Positions 1-12,345 of a DNA stretch of 64,000 bases are shown piece after piece. A program made the translations under genes and the position numbers. Numbering within the stretch: position 1 is the stretch's first letter; every line of letters starts with the position of its first letter. Origin of the DNA: Dendrobium chrysotoxum. Its lineage: Eukaryota; Streptophyta; Magnoliopsida; Asparagales; Orchidaceae. Location: the NCBI GenBank assembly GCA_019925795.1, contig CM034301.1:43487783-43551782 (forward strand). The letters are read 5' to 3'. The notes beneath the pieces were generated by a model, which saw only the letters and a list, made by a program, of their open reading frames with translations, searched no databases and had not been told where the DNA came from.

Positions 1-134
1 CCTTCCATCTTATAACCATGCATCATATTCAATGGTCCCATCCATTAACCATATCAATGAGTTACATGTTTATTATAATAATGGATTTTACATACAAATA
101 CTAAATTTTGGATGTCATGGTTGTTCAGTATAAT

Positions 135-707
135 TAGGGCTGCAAACGAACCGAGCCGAGCCGAGTATGTGAGTGTTCATGTTTGAGTTCGTTTATCATT
201 AGCATGTTCATGTTTGGTTCGTGTTTGATTCGAGCTTTATTGTTTGTGTTCATGTTTGGTTCATTTAATTTAAGGGTGTTCATGTTTGGTTCGTTTAGTG
301 CTTATCGAGCTTTAAACAAACAAGCTTTAATGAGCTATGTTCGTGAACATATTTAGCAAACAATCTATTGAACAAACAATAATATGAAGTTAGCATTCCA
401 CCATTCTAAGCAATCAAAATGAACTACTGGATTTTCTTCCTTAATGAACTACTAAATGTCACAGTCAGCTTCACGAATCGAGATTTTTATCGAGCTTAAT
501 GTCGAGCTTGTTCACGAACTTCAAATGATTTTGTTCGTGAACATAAATGAACCGAACATATTAGTGTTCAAGCTTGTTTATTTAAGGATCGAGTATTTAA
601 AATGTTGTTCAAGTTTGTTTGCTTAGTTAGTTAAACGATCACAAACGAACTTTAATAGAACCGAGCATCGAGTAGCTCGTCGAACGTTTGGTTCACTTGC
701 AGCCCAA
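135..707. mobile_element. Short terminal-inverted-repeat element (hAT- or MULE-like, non-autonomous)
   Basis: The ends are inverted: GGGCTGCAAACGAACC near 137 and, on the other strand, GGGCTGCAAGTGAACC near 705. The repeat AGTATAATT at 127-135 and 708-716 looks like an 8-9 bp target-site duplication. The interior is rich in repeated GAACCGAGC and GTTTGGTTCG motifs and has no coding capacity. A duplication of 8 bp would suggest hAT and 9 bp a Mutator-like element; the boundary bases do not decide it. It sits in Sec24 intron 7. Confidence 0.6.
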
Positions 708-716
708 AGTATAATT

Positions 717-1767
717 CTTGGAGTGACAGAGAAGGGTATAACATCCTTCTATATACATTTGTCTTATATGCTACTTGAACTCCAATACTCCCCCTATTTG
801 ATATTAAGTACCAGAACCTATGAGCCATATTATATCATTAGAAAGATAGAACCTCATGCATACGTACTTATTTAGCACATTAATACGATTATTAATCCTA
901 CTTTTACAATGAGAATATATTACCTAATTGAGGGTTTTTTTAGGGTTTTTATAGCCCCAATATTGTAAATGCATATTTAAAGTGGAATTTCTAATATTTC
1001 ATTATTATCATAGATGATCCATAGCTAATGGAGCATGATATTTATTTCATGTATTATCAATACATGTCTTCGAAGTCAAATGTTTTAAGTCAAGTGAATA
1101 GATGTGGACATAAATTATATATATAATTTTAATTCGCAATAGATATTTGAGTGATATTAAATATTTTAGATTTCAATACTTTAATGGGATTATTCTAGTA
1201 AATGCCCTTAAATTGGTCAGCAATTTATTAGTAAATTATTGGCAATTTGTTAATTGTTTTTGAACAGTTCTCTAGTATTTTGTCATTTCCTCTATACATA
1301 AATAAGAGAATTCCGGATCAGGTAAGACTGCAAATCAAAAGTACAATTATTATTGTTATTGTGGATGAGGGTACGCTCCATCTATTTCAAAACTTGATCT
1401 TGATCAGCTGTGAGACAAAAAATAATTCCGGGAGAAGAAATCTCCTTGTTTAGCTGTGATCCTTTCTTATTTTTTAATTTTTCTTAATATTTAGGTAATT
1501 TTCATCTTCTTTATCACTTTTTTTATTTTTTCAAGACTGCCCTACATCAAAGATGGTAGCAAGCAACAACATTAATTGGCTTTCTAGAATTTAACATGAT
1601 AATATGCATTTTCCAATGTATTAAAAAATCAGATATTTCATTTAATAGAGTAAATGAAACATTCAATGCATTGCAACAATAGTCCAGATTGTGGATAATA
1701 TTTCATGCAGTATGTACGACCATAAATTCTATTCATGCATTAATGAGCAGAAAATTTTTCAATTTAC
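717..1767. other. Sec24 intron 7 sequence, nothing recognised
   Basis: AT-rich intronic sequence between the inverted-repeat element and exon 7. I see no exon, RNA gene or clear mobile-element end. The few short open frames have no family resemblance. Confidence 0.6.
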
Positions 1768-1887
1768 CGGAAGATCTGCAATAGCCTGACTGATTGCACC
1801 GCAAGCTGCTGCAGTTGCACCAGTCCGTATGGAATTCATTGAGACATCAACAAGGAAGAAAAACACTGCAGGCATAGGATCACGAAC
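1768..1887 (-). CDS. SEC24: Sec24-like exon 7: start of trunk domain
   Basis: A 40-codon exon (residues 516-555), phase 0 both ends, reading VRDPMPAVFFFLVDVSMNSI and then TGATAAACGAISQAIADLP. This is the first strand and helix of the vWA-like Sec24 trunk (PPIYFFLIDVS-type motif), which contacts Sec23. Acceptor TTTTTTGCCCAG|GTTC, donor CTTCCG|GTAAAT. The next exon should begin with an EGPRT-like segment. I did not find it between 1 and 1767 on this strand, so it presumably lies outside the window. Confidence 0.92.
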
Positions 1888-2715
1888 CTGGGCAAAAAAA
1901 ATACAAACAGATTCCTTAGCTGGAAAAGAATGGCAATAAGCTTTTTCAAAAGTATAAGAAGCATATAATATCATGCATTAACATCATAAGTATATTGCTG
2001 AGTCACAAGCACACAGAAAACCCAAAAAAAATAGAGGGAGCGCATACTACACGGTTCAATGGCAAGGGGACAAGAAATTAGTAATATGTTAGCCATTATA
2101 TGCTTGCTTACATGCCACAAGAAACAACTTAAAGATTAAAACTCCACAAATTCCCGTATTTACATGGTAAGTGAGGCTAAAAAATTTAGGAGTTAAAATG
2201 TGGGTGGGTTTAGGCATGTCAAAGCTTACAGTTACTGTCCTTTCACATCTGGAAAAAAATGCATACAATTACTATACTGGGCCGGTGCTTCAAAGACATG
2301 TCATTATCATTGCCACAGGTCAATGAGCTAGTAGCAATATTCAGAGGGCATAAATTTATGTGCTCAGAGTGATAGAATTTATGGGCACATGCACACAAGA
2401 TCAGACAAAATGCAATTCTTTACATATGAATTTCCAAGCACCTTGATGTTGTTTCAAAGATGTTCAAAAAAAAGCTTCAGAGACCAAAATACAATTCTTC
2501 CAAATATCTTATACATTTAGCATAAATGTAATGGTTATCCAACTAAATTATTCAGGGCAGAAATGATGCAATTCCTACAACCATGGGCAACCTATAAATG
2601 CATATGCTATGGTAAATCAAATTTATAAACAGCCAATCCTGTGATTAGATTATGTTGCAAACAACAGAAAAAACAGCAGAAAAGATAGCAACATTAGCAG
2701 TCAATAATACAAAAG

Positions 2716-3148
2716 AACTGCGTAAGTAAAAGGGAGCAAAAAAATGACAAAAGAATTTCAACAGAAAAGATTTTAAGAAATTGAAATTTAATTTATAGAA
2801 GCACTTTATAAGATGCATCATGGAAGAAAAGATTAATGAATTAAACAAATTCTCCACATTGTTTTAAGGGTTTAAGATAACAAATTATGTATTCCTTAGC
2901 AGAAACAAATTGAACAGTTGCTCTACCTGAAAACCCTTTGGGAAGTAAAATGGATGCAAAAGTGGCAAAAGAATTTCAATAGCAGAGATATGTGAAATTG
3001 AAATAATTTTTATATATGCCACTTTACAAACTGCCTCATGAAAGAAAAGATTAACGAATTAGACAAATACTACACAATATTTAAGGGCGTAAGATAACAG
3101 ACCATGTATTCCTTAGTAGCAACAAATTCAACTGTTCCTCTACATAAT
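2716..3148 (-). repeat. Tandem duplication of exon 6 end plus flanking intron (about 217-bp unit)
   Basis: Two diverged copies in tandem. The right copy (about 2932-3148) covers the last 40-odd bases of exon 6 and the intron after it. The left copy (about 2716-2931) repeats the same order. Shared landmarks 215-217 bases apart are GTATTCCTTAG at 2889 and 3106, and CAAAAGAATTTCAA near 2749 and 2965. Divergence is substantial, so the duplication is old. Confidence 0.75.
2889..2933 (-). pseudogene. Decayed partial copy of Sec24 exon 6
   Basis: On the minus strand this stretch reads like the end of exon 6 (ATVQFVSAKEYI against TVEFVATKEYM). A CAG just before GTAGAGCAACTG could pass as an acceptor. 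The donor is lost: the real exon ends ATG|GTCTGT while this copy has ATAATTTG. It therefore should not be included as an exon. It is a relic of the tandem duplication in intron 6. Confidence 0.65.
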
Positions 3149-3230
3149 TCAGGCCTCTCTTCAGCATCTCGCCGTCTACCATCTGGTCCAAGATTCATAT
3201 AGTAATCTCGAGGAGTCTCATTACTACACC
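3103..3230 (-). CDS. SEC24: Sec24-like exon 6
   Basis: A 128-base exon (residues 473-515) entering in phase 1 and leaving in phase 0. It encodes CSNETPRDYYMNLGPDGRRR and then ERPELCRGTVEFVATKEYM, the conserved link between the zinc finger and the trunk domain. The acceptor is AACTTTGTAG|GG. The donor, ATG|GTCTGT, is weak (C at +3), but the reading frame across the junction (KEYM|VRDPMP) matches the family exactly. A decayed partial copy of this exon lies about 217 bp downstream in the next intron. Confidence 0.9.
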
Positions 3231-3731
3231 CTACAAAGTTTTATTAACAAGAATGAGCATAAAATAATGCAAGATCATACAAATGAATTAATTAGAAAAG
3301 ATAATTAGCAAGCCATACAAAGGACCAAAATAAAAAAGAACCTGCAGGAGAGAAACAAAATTCAGAATTGATTGCATTTTTGGATAAGCACAGACTGCGA
3401 AAACTAAATGTTGTTTAGATACAAGGAGCGCTCCTCATAAGTTCAGATTTCTTAAATATTCCATTTCCATTAGAGACATAAAAGCTATTCATAAAGGTCT
3501 TTCACATGACAGAACCATGAATCTATACAATTATTAAAAAGACAATTGACACTCCTCCCAGAAAAAATAATCAACGTCATCAATTTTAGATCTTATAAAA
3601 TTTAAATCATATATCTACCCAAAATAATTAATGAGGACCCACAAGATTCTAAGAAGATGAGGAATTTCAATTTAACGTACATTTATCTTATTTTTAAGGA
3701 ATATTAAAATTCTCCTTGCTAAGTTTAAAAG

Positions 3732-3732
<1 letters not shown>

Positions 3733-3796
<64 letters not shown>
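3733..3796. repeat. (TA)n microsatellite
   Basis: An uninterrupted run of about 32 TA units in Sec24 intron 5. Confidence 0.97.
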
Positions 3797-3800
<4 letters not shown>

Positions 3801-4620
3801 AACAATCTTTAATTTTAATGATTTAGACTTTGTTTATCCTCAATTTATAAATTTGAAATTTTCCACAAGTTTTTATAAAGATAAAAATTTCACATACTAT
3901 TATTTTATCCTTTAAAGGCAAGTTTTTTCATTGATAAGTTTAAAATTTTTAAAAAAATTAAGTTCAAGGAAATGAATAAACTTTACATTTTAAGGCTTGT
4001 ATTTAATTTGTCAAAGGCTTTTATCATTACCAATTTATAATTTTTTTTATATCTAACTTATAATTGTTGATTTACAAATTAAATGAATGCTATTTTTTAA
4101 ATTCAATATTTTAATTAATATAAATGAGCATCTTCTAACATGCATGCGGCATATTGATTTCCCATCATTTAATATCATTCTAATAGCTGTTGACTTGCAC
4201 TAATATGCAAGTTACTTTTAAGATTCAATATCTCAATTTAACAAAAATGAACCATTTCACATCTAAATTTGCCATTTTTAAAGCTATAAAATCAATAGCT
4301 TACAAAAAAACAAAATTCAATTGTATTAATGTCCATTTAACATCAGTTAAAATGAGTAATTTTTCATTCAATATAAATTAAAAATGAGAAATTTAACCAT
4401 TCAATAAATATACTATAACATAACATTCAATTTAAAATAAAATTTACTTATTGAAATAAAATATTGATCACTTGCATTTAATGCACTTGCATTTTTTTAC
4501 TAGTTACATGTAATGATGTAAAAAGTCAAAATAACCAATCTATTCCTTCTCCTCCTTCCTAACTCGGTCAAGCCCTTGTTCTCTCTCTCAAGTTATTTTT
4601 GTTATGCCAGCAACATGAAT

Positions 4621-4836
4621 AGAAACAAAAAAGCAGGAAAAAAAAAGTGACGCATGCTTGCCATGAGACAAACTCATCAAAATCAGCCGTCAATTTCATG
4701 AAGGAGCGCCAGCCAAATGAAGAAAATAAACAAAAAAGCAGGAAAAAAAAAAGTGACGCATGCTTGCCATGAGGCAAACTCATCAAAATCAGCCGTCAAT
4801 TTCATGAAGGAGCGCCAGCCAAATGAAGAAAAAATG
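4621..4836. repeat. Two-copy tandem repeat, about 106 bp
   Basis: Two nearly identical copies in a row, each with AAAAAAGCAGG, GTGACGCATGCTTGCCATGA and GCCAGCCAAATGAAGAAA. The motif TGACGCATGC recurs 106 bases apart (4648 and 4754). It lies within Sec24 intron 5. The open frames through it on the minus strand are a by-product of the repeat. Confidence 0.9.
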
Positions 4837-6760
4837 GGAAATCCCCCTCTCAAACTAACAATCTCTTGCCAGTGAGAGCTCTCCAGCCTTATCACAGATT
4901 TTGTGAGACCAAAAAAAAATGTTAGATTGTATTTGAAGAGGTACTCGGCCTCAATCAGAAAGCAAGTGGATCTTAGTAACAAATCTTCGGATATCACTGG
5001 GACAGAAAATATGAAACAAATTGCAAGTCTCCACAAAAACTTCCATTCCTTGATCAAATATAGGGTACTGCTCATAATAAGTACTAGGTACAGAGAAATT
5101 TTAAGAAACCCAACCAACACCAGCTTTGACAATGGCAATTAGCAACATGTTGTTCCACCTAAGTGTATGGATAAGATGATATACCAAGATATCTATATAA
5201 AAAGACAGAAAAAGTCAGTGGTCGCTAAACTATAGTTTCTAAAGATGGATCACAATAACGCCAGTTACCCCCATAGTGACCTCTTGAAGGAAGTTATCTC
5301 AGTCATCAGCACATAGAAGGATCGATTTGAAAAGAAATAAGTAGTTAATAATGAAACTGCGAGACTTGTTTCAAACAAAAATAAAAATTCAAGGTTCACG
5401 TAGTGTGAATTTGCAAGGAGTCATCCATACACCTGACCAGAATATTTGTCCACCGCATTAAAAAAGCAGTTTATGACACCTATGAAGGCTGACTTGACAA
5501 AATCAGGTACATGCTATTTCCATACTCCTATAAATTGGCCAGGGAAAGTTACTCGACTCCTCTACTCCAAGCCATGCTACTCCTGACTAGAATATTTATA
5601 GCACAAAAGAACTTCTACTCCTAGGAAAAATTTATCTTCGGGTGAATTAAAAATTGCCGGACAGAAGGCTCATAGAACCAAATTACCATGCAGTGGAAGG
5701 AAAGAGACAAAATCAACCCCCTTCATGATGCTTTCATATTTCAAAGGAGCCATTGCTACATCTATGTCATCGGGAATTGATGATGACTTAATACTATCTT
5801 GTAAGGGATGGCTAGTTCATGATGTAGTACAAACCTTCATTGTCAGCTGATTCGACTCATCCGAATACTTTACATGTCAGTCTATGATGATCATAGATTC
5901 GTATAGAAAAAACGGACTTCTTGTAAAAAAAAAAATAATATTGTTGAACAAAAAGAATACCTATATCTAGATCTAAAAGGGCGTAACGAGGAATTTTTTT
6001 ACCACCACCCCCCTCTTAAATCTATCCTTATGACTAGATCGCTATTTGACATCAGGGAACAATTTGTAATCATGAACGATGCTAAGGACCAAAATGAAAG
6101 GTGTAAACATATGAGAAGCACCCCTTGCATTTCATTTCAAAGACTTAAACGTGATCTACCTTAAATATTTCGGTAACTTACAGTTAGAAAATTGCACAAC
6201 CAAAAAGATAAAATGATGAGCTTAAGAAAAGCGGTATGAAAATAATGCTCTTAAACTACAAGGCGGCAACAAGAACACCTCATCATCAACCACACCACTG
6301 CATACCGAAGGATGGCATACACAAATGCTTTTCAAATTTATATACTTTGCCAAGTTATTCATTCCACACCTCAGATTTGTGGTGGTCCCAGAAGCAACCC
6401 ATTGTAAAGGAAGATTTCCGCCAAAAAAATCAACAAAGGCAAAGGTTCAAACTAACTTAAGCCCAACTGACAATGCAACCATGCAAGTACACAAGAGAAT
6501 TAACAAATCTTCCAATATATAGCAATCCAAAATAAATTATTTACCTAAAAGAAATCTACAGATCTAGAAGCAGCGAAACGTTTTTCTAGCCATGAGAGTC
6601 AGCTAAATTAAAAATTTTAGATTAATACATCCATACAATATAATTCGTAAACTAATGAAAAGCATGGTCAATATATAACTTGAATAGAATATCAAGGGAT
6701 AGTAGTTTAAAATATCTAAAATAACAGAAAACGAATCCATTAAAAACTTTCCACCCTTAC
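4837..6760. other. Sec24 intron 5 remainder
   Basis: AT-rich intronic sequence with scattered short frames but no recognisable domain, RNA gene or clear element boundary on either strand. Confidence 0.55.
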
Positions 6761-6872
6761 CGCATAGGTTGCATATAAACCGCTTGCCTTGATCAACAAA
6801 TTTCATAAAAGGATTTATATACCCCTTGCACCGAGAACATCGAATGGGTCCAATCTCCCCAAAATCAACCAC
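6761..6872 (-). CDS. SEC24: Sec24-like exon 5: zinc finger
   Basis: A 112-base exon encoding VVDFGEIGPIRCSRCKGYIN through FICNLC (residues 436-472, plus the first base of codon 473). It carries the complete Sec23/Sec24 zinc finger: Cys447 and Cys450, then 18 residues, then Cys469 and Cys472. Acceptor TTTCTTTAG|GTGG, donor CTATGCG|GTAAGG, exiting in phase 1. The zinc finger is a structural element of the inner COPII coat. All four ligands are intact, which argues that the gene is functional despite its inflated introns. Confidence 0.92.
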
Positions 6873-7490
6873 CTAAAGAAAATTAAATTATCACTCAGTT
6901 ACATTTGCATCACTATGAAGAAAAAAAAAAGCTCAAAAAAAAGTCAACAAAAAGAAGAAATGTATATAATGCAAAAAAATACATAATAGAAATTCATCCA
7001 TGCTCGATAAAAGTTAATTAAAACAAAAGAATATTAAACTGAGAAGAAGCTCATAATCATTAATAGTCAACCAAAAACTCAGAAAAAATAACCTAAATTT
7101 GTGTATTTCTATCATGGCTACCATTACCTAATTCATAGGCGAGAAATCTATCAAGATATGATGTAAAAGATTCAACAGATGTTTTATTATTAAATATGGA
7201 AAATATTTTCATTGAGTGTAATACAAGACAATATGTGGGCATGGTTAAGTTACGTGTGTGATTTTCGGGATAGTGAGCAAGCATGGGCAAGTGCATGTAA
7301 GCTTGCTTGCCTAAGGAGCGGCTAAATGTGATGCAGGAACACCAGAACACAATAACAGGTGGAGGGAGAAAGACAGGATGGAGAACAACGGAAGAGAGAG
7401 GGGCTGAAGGGAATGATGGCTAGGGCTTAAATGTGCTTTGTTATCATGTTGAGGAGAATCTTTTTGGCGTATATTATTGATTGAATATAG

Positions 7491-7942
7491 ACATGTAAAC
7501 GAGTCGAGTCGAGTCGAGTCGAATTTAGATATTATCGAGCTCGGCTCGTCAGTCTGAAAGCGAGCTCGAACTCGGGCTCGGCCACTGTAAACGAGCTCGA
7601 GCAGGCTTGCGAGACAATGGGCGGGATTTTTAAAATTTAGGCGGGATTTTTAAAATTTAGGCGGGATTTTAAAACTTAGGCAGAATTTAGAAAAAAAGAT
7701 GCACTGTTTAACTTTATTTAAGTGGTTCTTATTAATTTTTTTAAATATTTAACTTTATTTAATAAAATAAAATTATTTAAAAAATATTAATAATTATTCG
7801 AGCCGGCTCAAGCTCGAACTCGAGCTCGTTTACTAAATGAGCTCGAGTTTGAGCTCGAGCTCGACTCATGAGCTCAATAAGCTCGGCTCGCGAGCCCATA
7901 AACGAGTTGAGCTCGAGCCGGTTCGGCTCACTTACACCCCTA
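7491..7942. mobile_element. Short terminal-inverted-repeat element with GAGCTCGAGC-rich interior
   Basis: The left end (ACATGTAAACGAGTCGAG) and the inverse of the right end (AGGGGTGTAAGTGAGCCG) are imperfect inverted repeats. Near-identical 9-mers TGAATATAG (7482-7490) and TAAATATAG (7941-7949) flank it. The interior has repeated CGAGCTCGAG motifs and three tandem copies of a 20-base unit GCGGGATTTTTAAAATTTAG (7621-7680, the last diverged). It has no coding capacity. It resembles the element at 135-707 in design. Confidence 0.55.
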
Positions 7943-8139
7943 AATATAGGTGTGTATAAATAGGCAATAGAGAGAATAATTGTGACAACCGGTTCCCCCT
8001 TATAAAAACCGCAAGCAGGCATTCGCGAACAGGCGGAACAGGGCTGGCGGAACTGAACGCGTGTGCGGGAGGATTGGAAGGTTTATTTCGCCATTTTTAA
8101 CGAATGATTGCTTTTGAGGATGAGATCTAACAACTCCAC

Positions 8140-8828
8140 TGATAAAAGCAAGCCATACCCATATTTGGGCAATTAATGGTGGGCTGCATTTCATCTAATG
8201 GGCTTGGCCCATTTCTCTTTGGCTGCTTGGTGTTTTGAGTGTTGTAGCTGATTGGGAATTAGCCTTTTATTTTGTGCTTGTTGGGATCCTGGCCGAGGGC
8301 CTCCTGGCTGTTTCGCTCCCCTGGTTGTTCGGTTCAGCCGTACCTTTTTGCTTGGGATTCCTCCTTGGCTATTCGGTTTCTGCCGTGTCTTTTTGCCAAG
8401 GGTTTTCCTGTTTTTGGTTGGTTGTTTGGGCGGCTACTTGGGTGTCTTTTGAGCTCCTTTTCTCCTAGTTAAATTAGTTGTTTGTTGCTGTAGAAAAAGG
8501 ATGGATATGTGGAGAATATTTGGAATGAAAACTTGAGGGTTTTTGTGATAGCCTGCGAGCTATCTTCTTCTTCTTCTCTTCTTCTGATAATTCGTCTAAG
8601 ACTTCTATCGATTTCTTCTCTCAACAAGTTACCACTCCATGTGTATCTTTCTTCTCTTAAATTATCGTAAGTCTTAAGTTGTGTTGTGTCATGTTTGTCG
8701 TTTACAATTATCTATAAAATGTTGTCTTATTTTTTTTAAAAGTTGTAATGTGTCATTGTTTTTTTAATCATATTGTTGTCTTGTAAAAGGAAGAAAAGTC
8801 TACTTTTTGCAAATTTTCATTTGCATCA
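8140..8828 (+). repeat. 5' LTR of the short copia-like element
   Basis: About 95% similar by eye to 9073-9762. The first bases differ from the 3' LTR (TGATAAAAG against TGATGTAAG). Confidence 0.8.
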
Positions 8829-9072
8829 TTTTGGTATCAGAACTTTAGGTTCTTATAAGTCTTCCTTTCTCTTTAAAAATCAAAAACAAAAAAAATGGAA
8901 AGTCAAAACATTCAGCAAGCTGAAGTTTCAAGCCAAGTTTAAACAAGAAATAGAAGATATCCAAAGAAAGTACGCGGATTTATTTGTAGAGTTGGATAAG
9001 GCTCATTCGACGCGTAAGGGAAGTTCAGATTCGATCTCATCAGGAGATGAAATTTTTCAACCGGAGGAGAAT

Positions 9073-9762
9073 TGATGTAAGCAAGCCATACCCATATTTG
9101 AGCAATTAATGGTGGGCTGCATTTCATCTAATGGGCTTGGCCCATTTCTCTTTGGCTGCTTGGTGTTTTGAGTGCTGTAGCTGATTGGGAATTAGCCTTT
9201 TATTTTGTGCCTATTGGGATCCTGGCCAAGGGCCTCCTAGCTGTTCTGCTCCCCTGGCTGTTCGGTTCAGTCGTGCCTTTTTGCTTGGGATTCCTCCTTA
9301 GCTGTTCAGTTTCTGCTGTGCCTTTTTGCCAAGAGTTTTCCTGTTTTTGGTTAGTTGTTTGGGCGGCTACTTGGGTGACTTTTGGGCTTCTTTCCTCCTA
9401 TTTAAATTAATTGTTTGCTGTTGTAGAAAAAGGATGGATATATGGAGAATATTTGGAATGAAAACCTTAGGGTTTTTGTGATAGCCTGCGAGCTATCTTC
9501 TTCTTCTTCTCTTCTTCTGATAATTCGTCTAAGACTTATATCTTTTTCTTCTATCCACAAGTTACCACTCCATGTGTATATTTCTTCTCTTAAATTATCG
9601 TAAGTTTTAAGTTGTGTTGTGTCATGTTTGTCGTTTACAATTATCTATAAAATGTTATCTTATTTTTTAAAAAAGTTGTAATGTGTCGTTATTTTTTTTA
9701 ATCATATTGTTGTCTTGTAAAAGAAAGATAAGTCTACTTTTTGCAAATTTTCATTTGCATCA
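9073..9762 (+). repeat. 3' LTR of the short copia-like element
   Basis: Starts TGATGTAAGCAAGCC directly after the purine-rich tract and ends TTTGCATCA, forming TGATG...CATCA termini. Confidence 0.8.
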
Positions 9763-11149
9763 CCCTCTTAACTCCTTTCTCATTCTTACCGCTAAAGAAG
9801 TAGAGATTAGGAAGAAACGAGAGGAACGATCGAGAGAAAGAGGGAAGAAGGTTTGTTGAATTTTTTTCCATTTTTGTATTGTTTTACTTCATTTAAAGCA
9901 AATGATATTTTCATAAAGGGAAAAGAAAAGGGATTGAAAGCAAGGAGAAAGAATTGGGAGAAAAGGAAGAAAAAAGAATTGAACTTTAGACTTCCTTCTT
10001 AAAGAAAGGTAAGTGATTAGTTTAAGGTTATGTTTCATTTTTCACATTTCTTATAGTAAATAAACAATAAGAGGCATATTTTAATTTGGTTGAAAGAATC
10101 CAAGTGATAGACTTTGGTTTGACGGTGGAGAAAGGAAGATTTACGAGGAAGGAAAGGAAAATATTGTCAGGTAAATTTTGTGGAAGAAATCAAATGTTTA
10201 TTGAGATATTTATTTGATATTTAATATTAATTAAATTATTATGTTATGATGAACAGTTTTTAATACAAGACGAATATTTGAAGAGGAGAATCAAGTGGGT
10301 AATTACCATTGTGTATAGACATTTTATTATTGAACTTTTATTTTACTTATCTTTCATGTTATTATGTAAGATGATTCAAATAAATATGTGATGATGAATG
10401 TTGATATTAAATGAATTTAAATATCTAATATTATGAATATAAATGTATATGTAAAAGAAATGAAAGTAAAGTTGAAATATATACGTTATAGTTATATACC
10501 TAAAAATATAAGAAAGGAACGAGAAAAAGAATGATATGATCTATATAATAAATAAAAGTATAAATGAATGAAGAATAAATGGAAAAGGATATGCATACAA
10601 ATTATAGAAATTCACCTCTGTATGGTAGGCTAGAGAAGCAATGTACCCGTACACGTAAAAAGGAAAAGGTTATGGAAAAGAAAAAGGAAATGGAAATGGT
10701 TGTACATTTGGTACATTTAGACGGTTCTCTTGTACAAAATAAATGAGAAAATGAATACATATTAAAGTAAATGCTATGAATGAATATAATATAATATGTA
10801 TAAAAGAAATGAATGGAATGAAATGAACCAAAGAAAAGAAATGTATTTCAAATGTTAAATGAATAGATATATATCAAAGGTTATATGATGTGAAACATTA
10901 AGGAATTGCAGGAATTTAATAAAATTTATTAAGCTTGCCAATTTTAAAATTAATGTTTCACAAGATTAGATTCTAGGATTTCTTAGTTGTTGTTTTGTTT
11001 TGGCATGCGGTTACAAAATAGATTAGCAGGGCAATTAAAATAATAATAAAATTATAGTAAGAAGCTAAATGCACAAATAACAAAAATCCACTGATTAACA
11101 ATTAGAAAATTCACCTTGGGTTTCCCTCACTCACACTCTTGAGGGCTTT

Positions 11150-11446
11150 TTAGCAGAAGAATAATTTCAGCAAAATTAATGACGCCACCAGAAGACAGAA
11201 GGTGTTTACAGTATCGCTCAAGGAGAAGTTACCCGGAGAAGAAGTTGGTGGATGTTGGAGGATTTGCCACTGACCGGGAAGTTGATACTCGTTGATGGCA
11301 GTCGTCAAGGAGAAGAGGATCCGATCAATGTAGTCTTCGACGGTGTGATCGATCTCTAAGTTAACGTCAAAGAAGGGTGATCTAAGCACATCCACTCGTC
11401 CTTGAAGATTGTAGACAAATCCATGATCACGTTCGGGATCGGTCAT
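11150..11446 (-). CDS. Small ORF inside LTR family A (copy 1), unknown function
   Basis: A 98-codon frame starting MTDPERDHGFVYNLQG. It aligns along its whole length with the 97-codon frame at 26468-26761 in the related LTR. Shared features are an acidic start, a SPFFDxNxEI motif, RILFxL, a QLP...W stretch, a PPTS-rich linker and a hydrophobic C terminus (CLLVASLILL) that could be a membrane segment. The two frames differ by in-frame gaps, which hints at protein-level constraint. I know no family for it. It lies near the 3' (U5) side of the LTR, where it would be in the 5' leader of the element's RNA. Confidence 0.4.
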   Translation of the reverse strand: MTDPERDHGFVYNLQGRVDVLRSPFFDVNLEIDHTVEDYIDRILFSLTTAINEYQLPGQWQILQHPPTSSPGNFSLSDTVNTFCLLVASLILLKLFFC

Positions 11447-12345
11447 TCATGGGGAAGTAGGCCAGGGTTGTGATTCTTCTTCCTTGGATGGTGTATCAAG
11501 CAAAGGAGAAGCGATGTAAGGGATGAGAGAGGGGCTTGAGTGGTCGGCCAAAGCTAGGAAGGCTAAAGTCCAATTTTAGATTTTAGGGTTTGGGCAAGGG
11601 AGGAAGAATAGATTCAAAATCTGAAATTTAATTTCAGATTTAGGGTTTGTCTTGGGAGGGAGAACAAATTCAAAAATTTGAAATGTAATTTCAGATTTTA
11701 GAGTTAGGAATGAGGGAAATAATTCGAATTTGAATCTCCTCTAATTGGGGATAGGTAGGGGCGGCATACTTTAATGGGAGGGGATTTGATTGGGAGCATT
11801 AATGGGGGAAATTAATTAAGAGAGAGAGAGATAGGGGGGCCGACCAAAGAAGGGAAGGGAGAGGTGTCCACATACAATGTATATGGCTACATGCATTGAA
11901 TACGAGATTTGGAATTAAATCCAAATTAATTTCATATTGTAGTGATTAGAGGACATCCAAAATCGGTTTATTTCAATTTGGAAAGTTTTTTAAAATCAAA
12001 TTCATTTGAATTTTGAATTAAGGGACCTTCCCAAATTAGAATGCTCTAAATTAGGAAAGTAGTGATTGGACGATTGGAAATTGGAGCCTTGGAGCATTAG
12101 TAGGGTGGCTGACGGCAAGGCTAGGGTGTCTAGGCCGGGAAGGGGAAGGGGAAGGGCGGAGGGGATTGGGTCGGTGATGAGGTGGGGGGAAAGGGGCTTG
12201 GCCGGCGGTGGGAATTTGGGTGAAGGGTGGTCGGCGGTTTAGGATGGGGAAGGGACTTAGTTTGGGTGGAGGAAAAGGGTTGGCCGGAATGTAGGAGGGG
12301 AAGGTGGATAGTCGGCGGTATGGGGAAGAGGAAGGGGGAAATAAG

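Larger units (their letters stand above)
8140..9762 (+). mobile_element. Short non-autonomous copia-like LTR element (TRIM/LARD type)
   Basis: Two 690-bp LTRs (8140-8828 and 9073-9762) share GCAAGCCATACCCATATTTG and end CATTTGCATCA. Directly after the first comes TGGTATCAGAAC (8832-8843), a primer-binding site like that for initiator tRNA-Met. Before the second is a purine-rich tract, CCGGAGGAGAA (9061-9071). The 244-bp interior has only a tiny frame (MESQNIQQAEVSSQV from 8895) and a charged gag-like remnant, so the element depended on others for movement. I could not find a clean 5-bp target duplication (TCCAC against CCCTC). Confidence 0.8.

Noticed and set aside
4683..5138. 151-codon minus-strand frame
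   Set aside because: Runs through the 106-bp tandem repeat in Sec24 intron 5; hydrophobic, low complexity, no family, no splice support.
8235..9410. Paired hydrophobic frames (about 80 codons) in both LTRs of the short copia-like element
   Set aside because: Three frames are open at once in the same T-rich stretch, and the pair is explained by LTR duplication.
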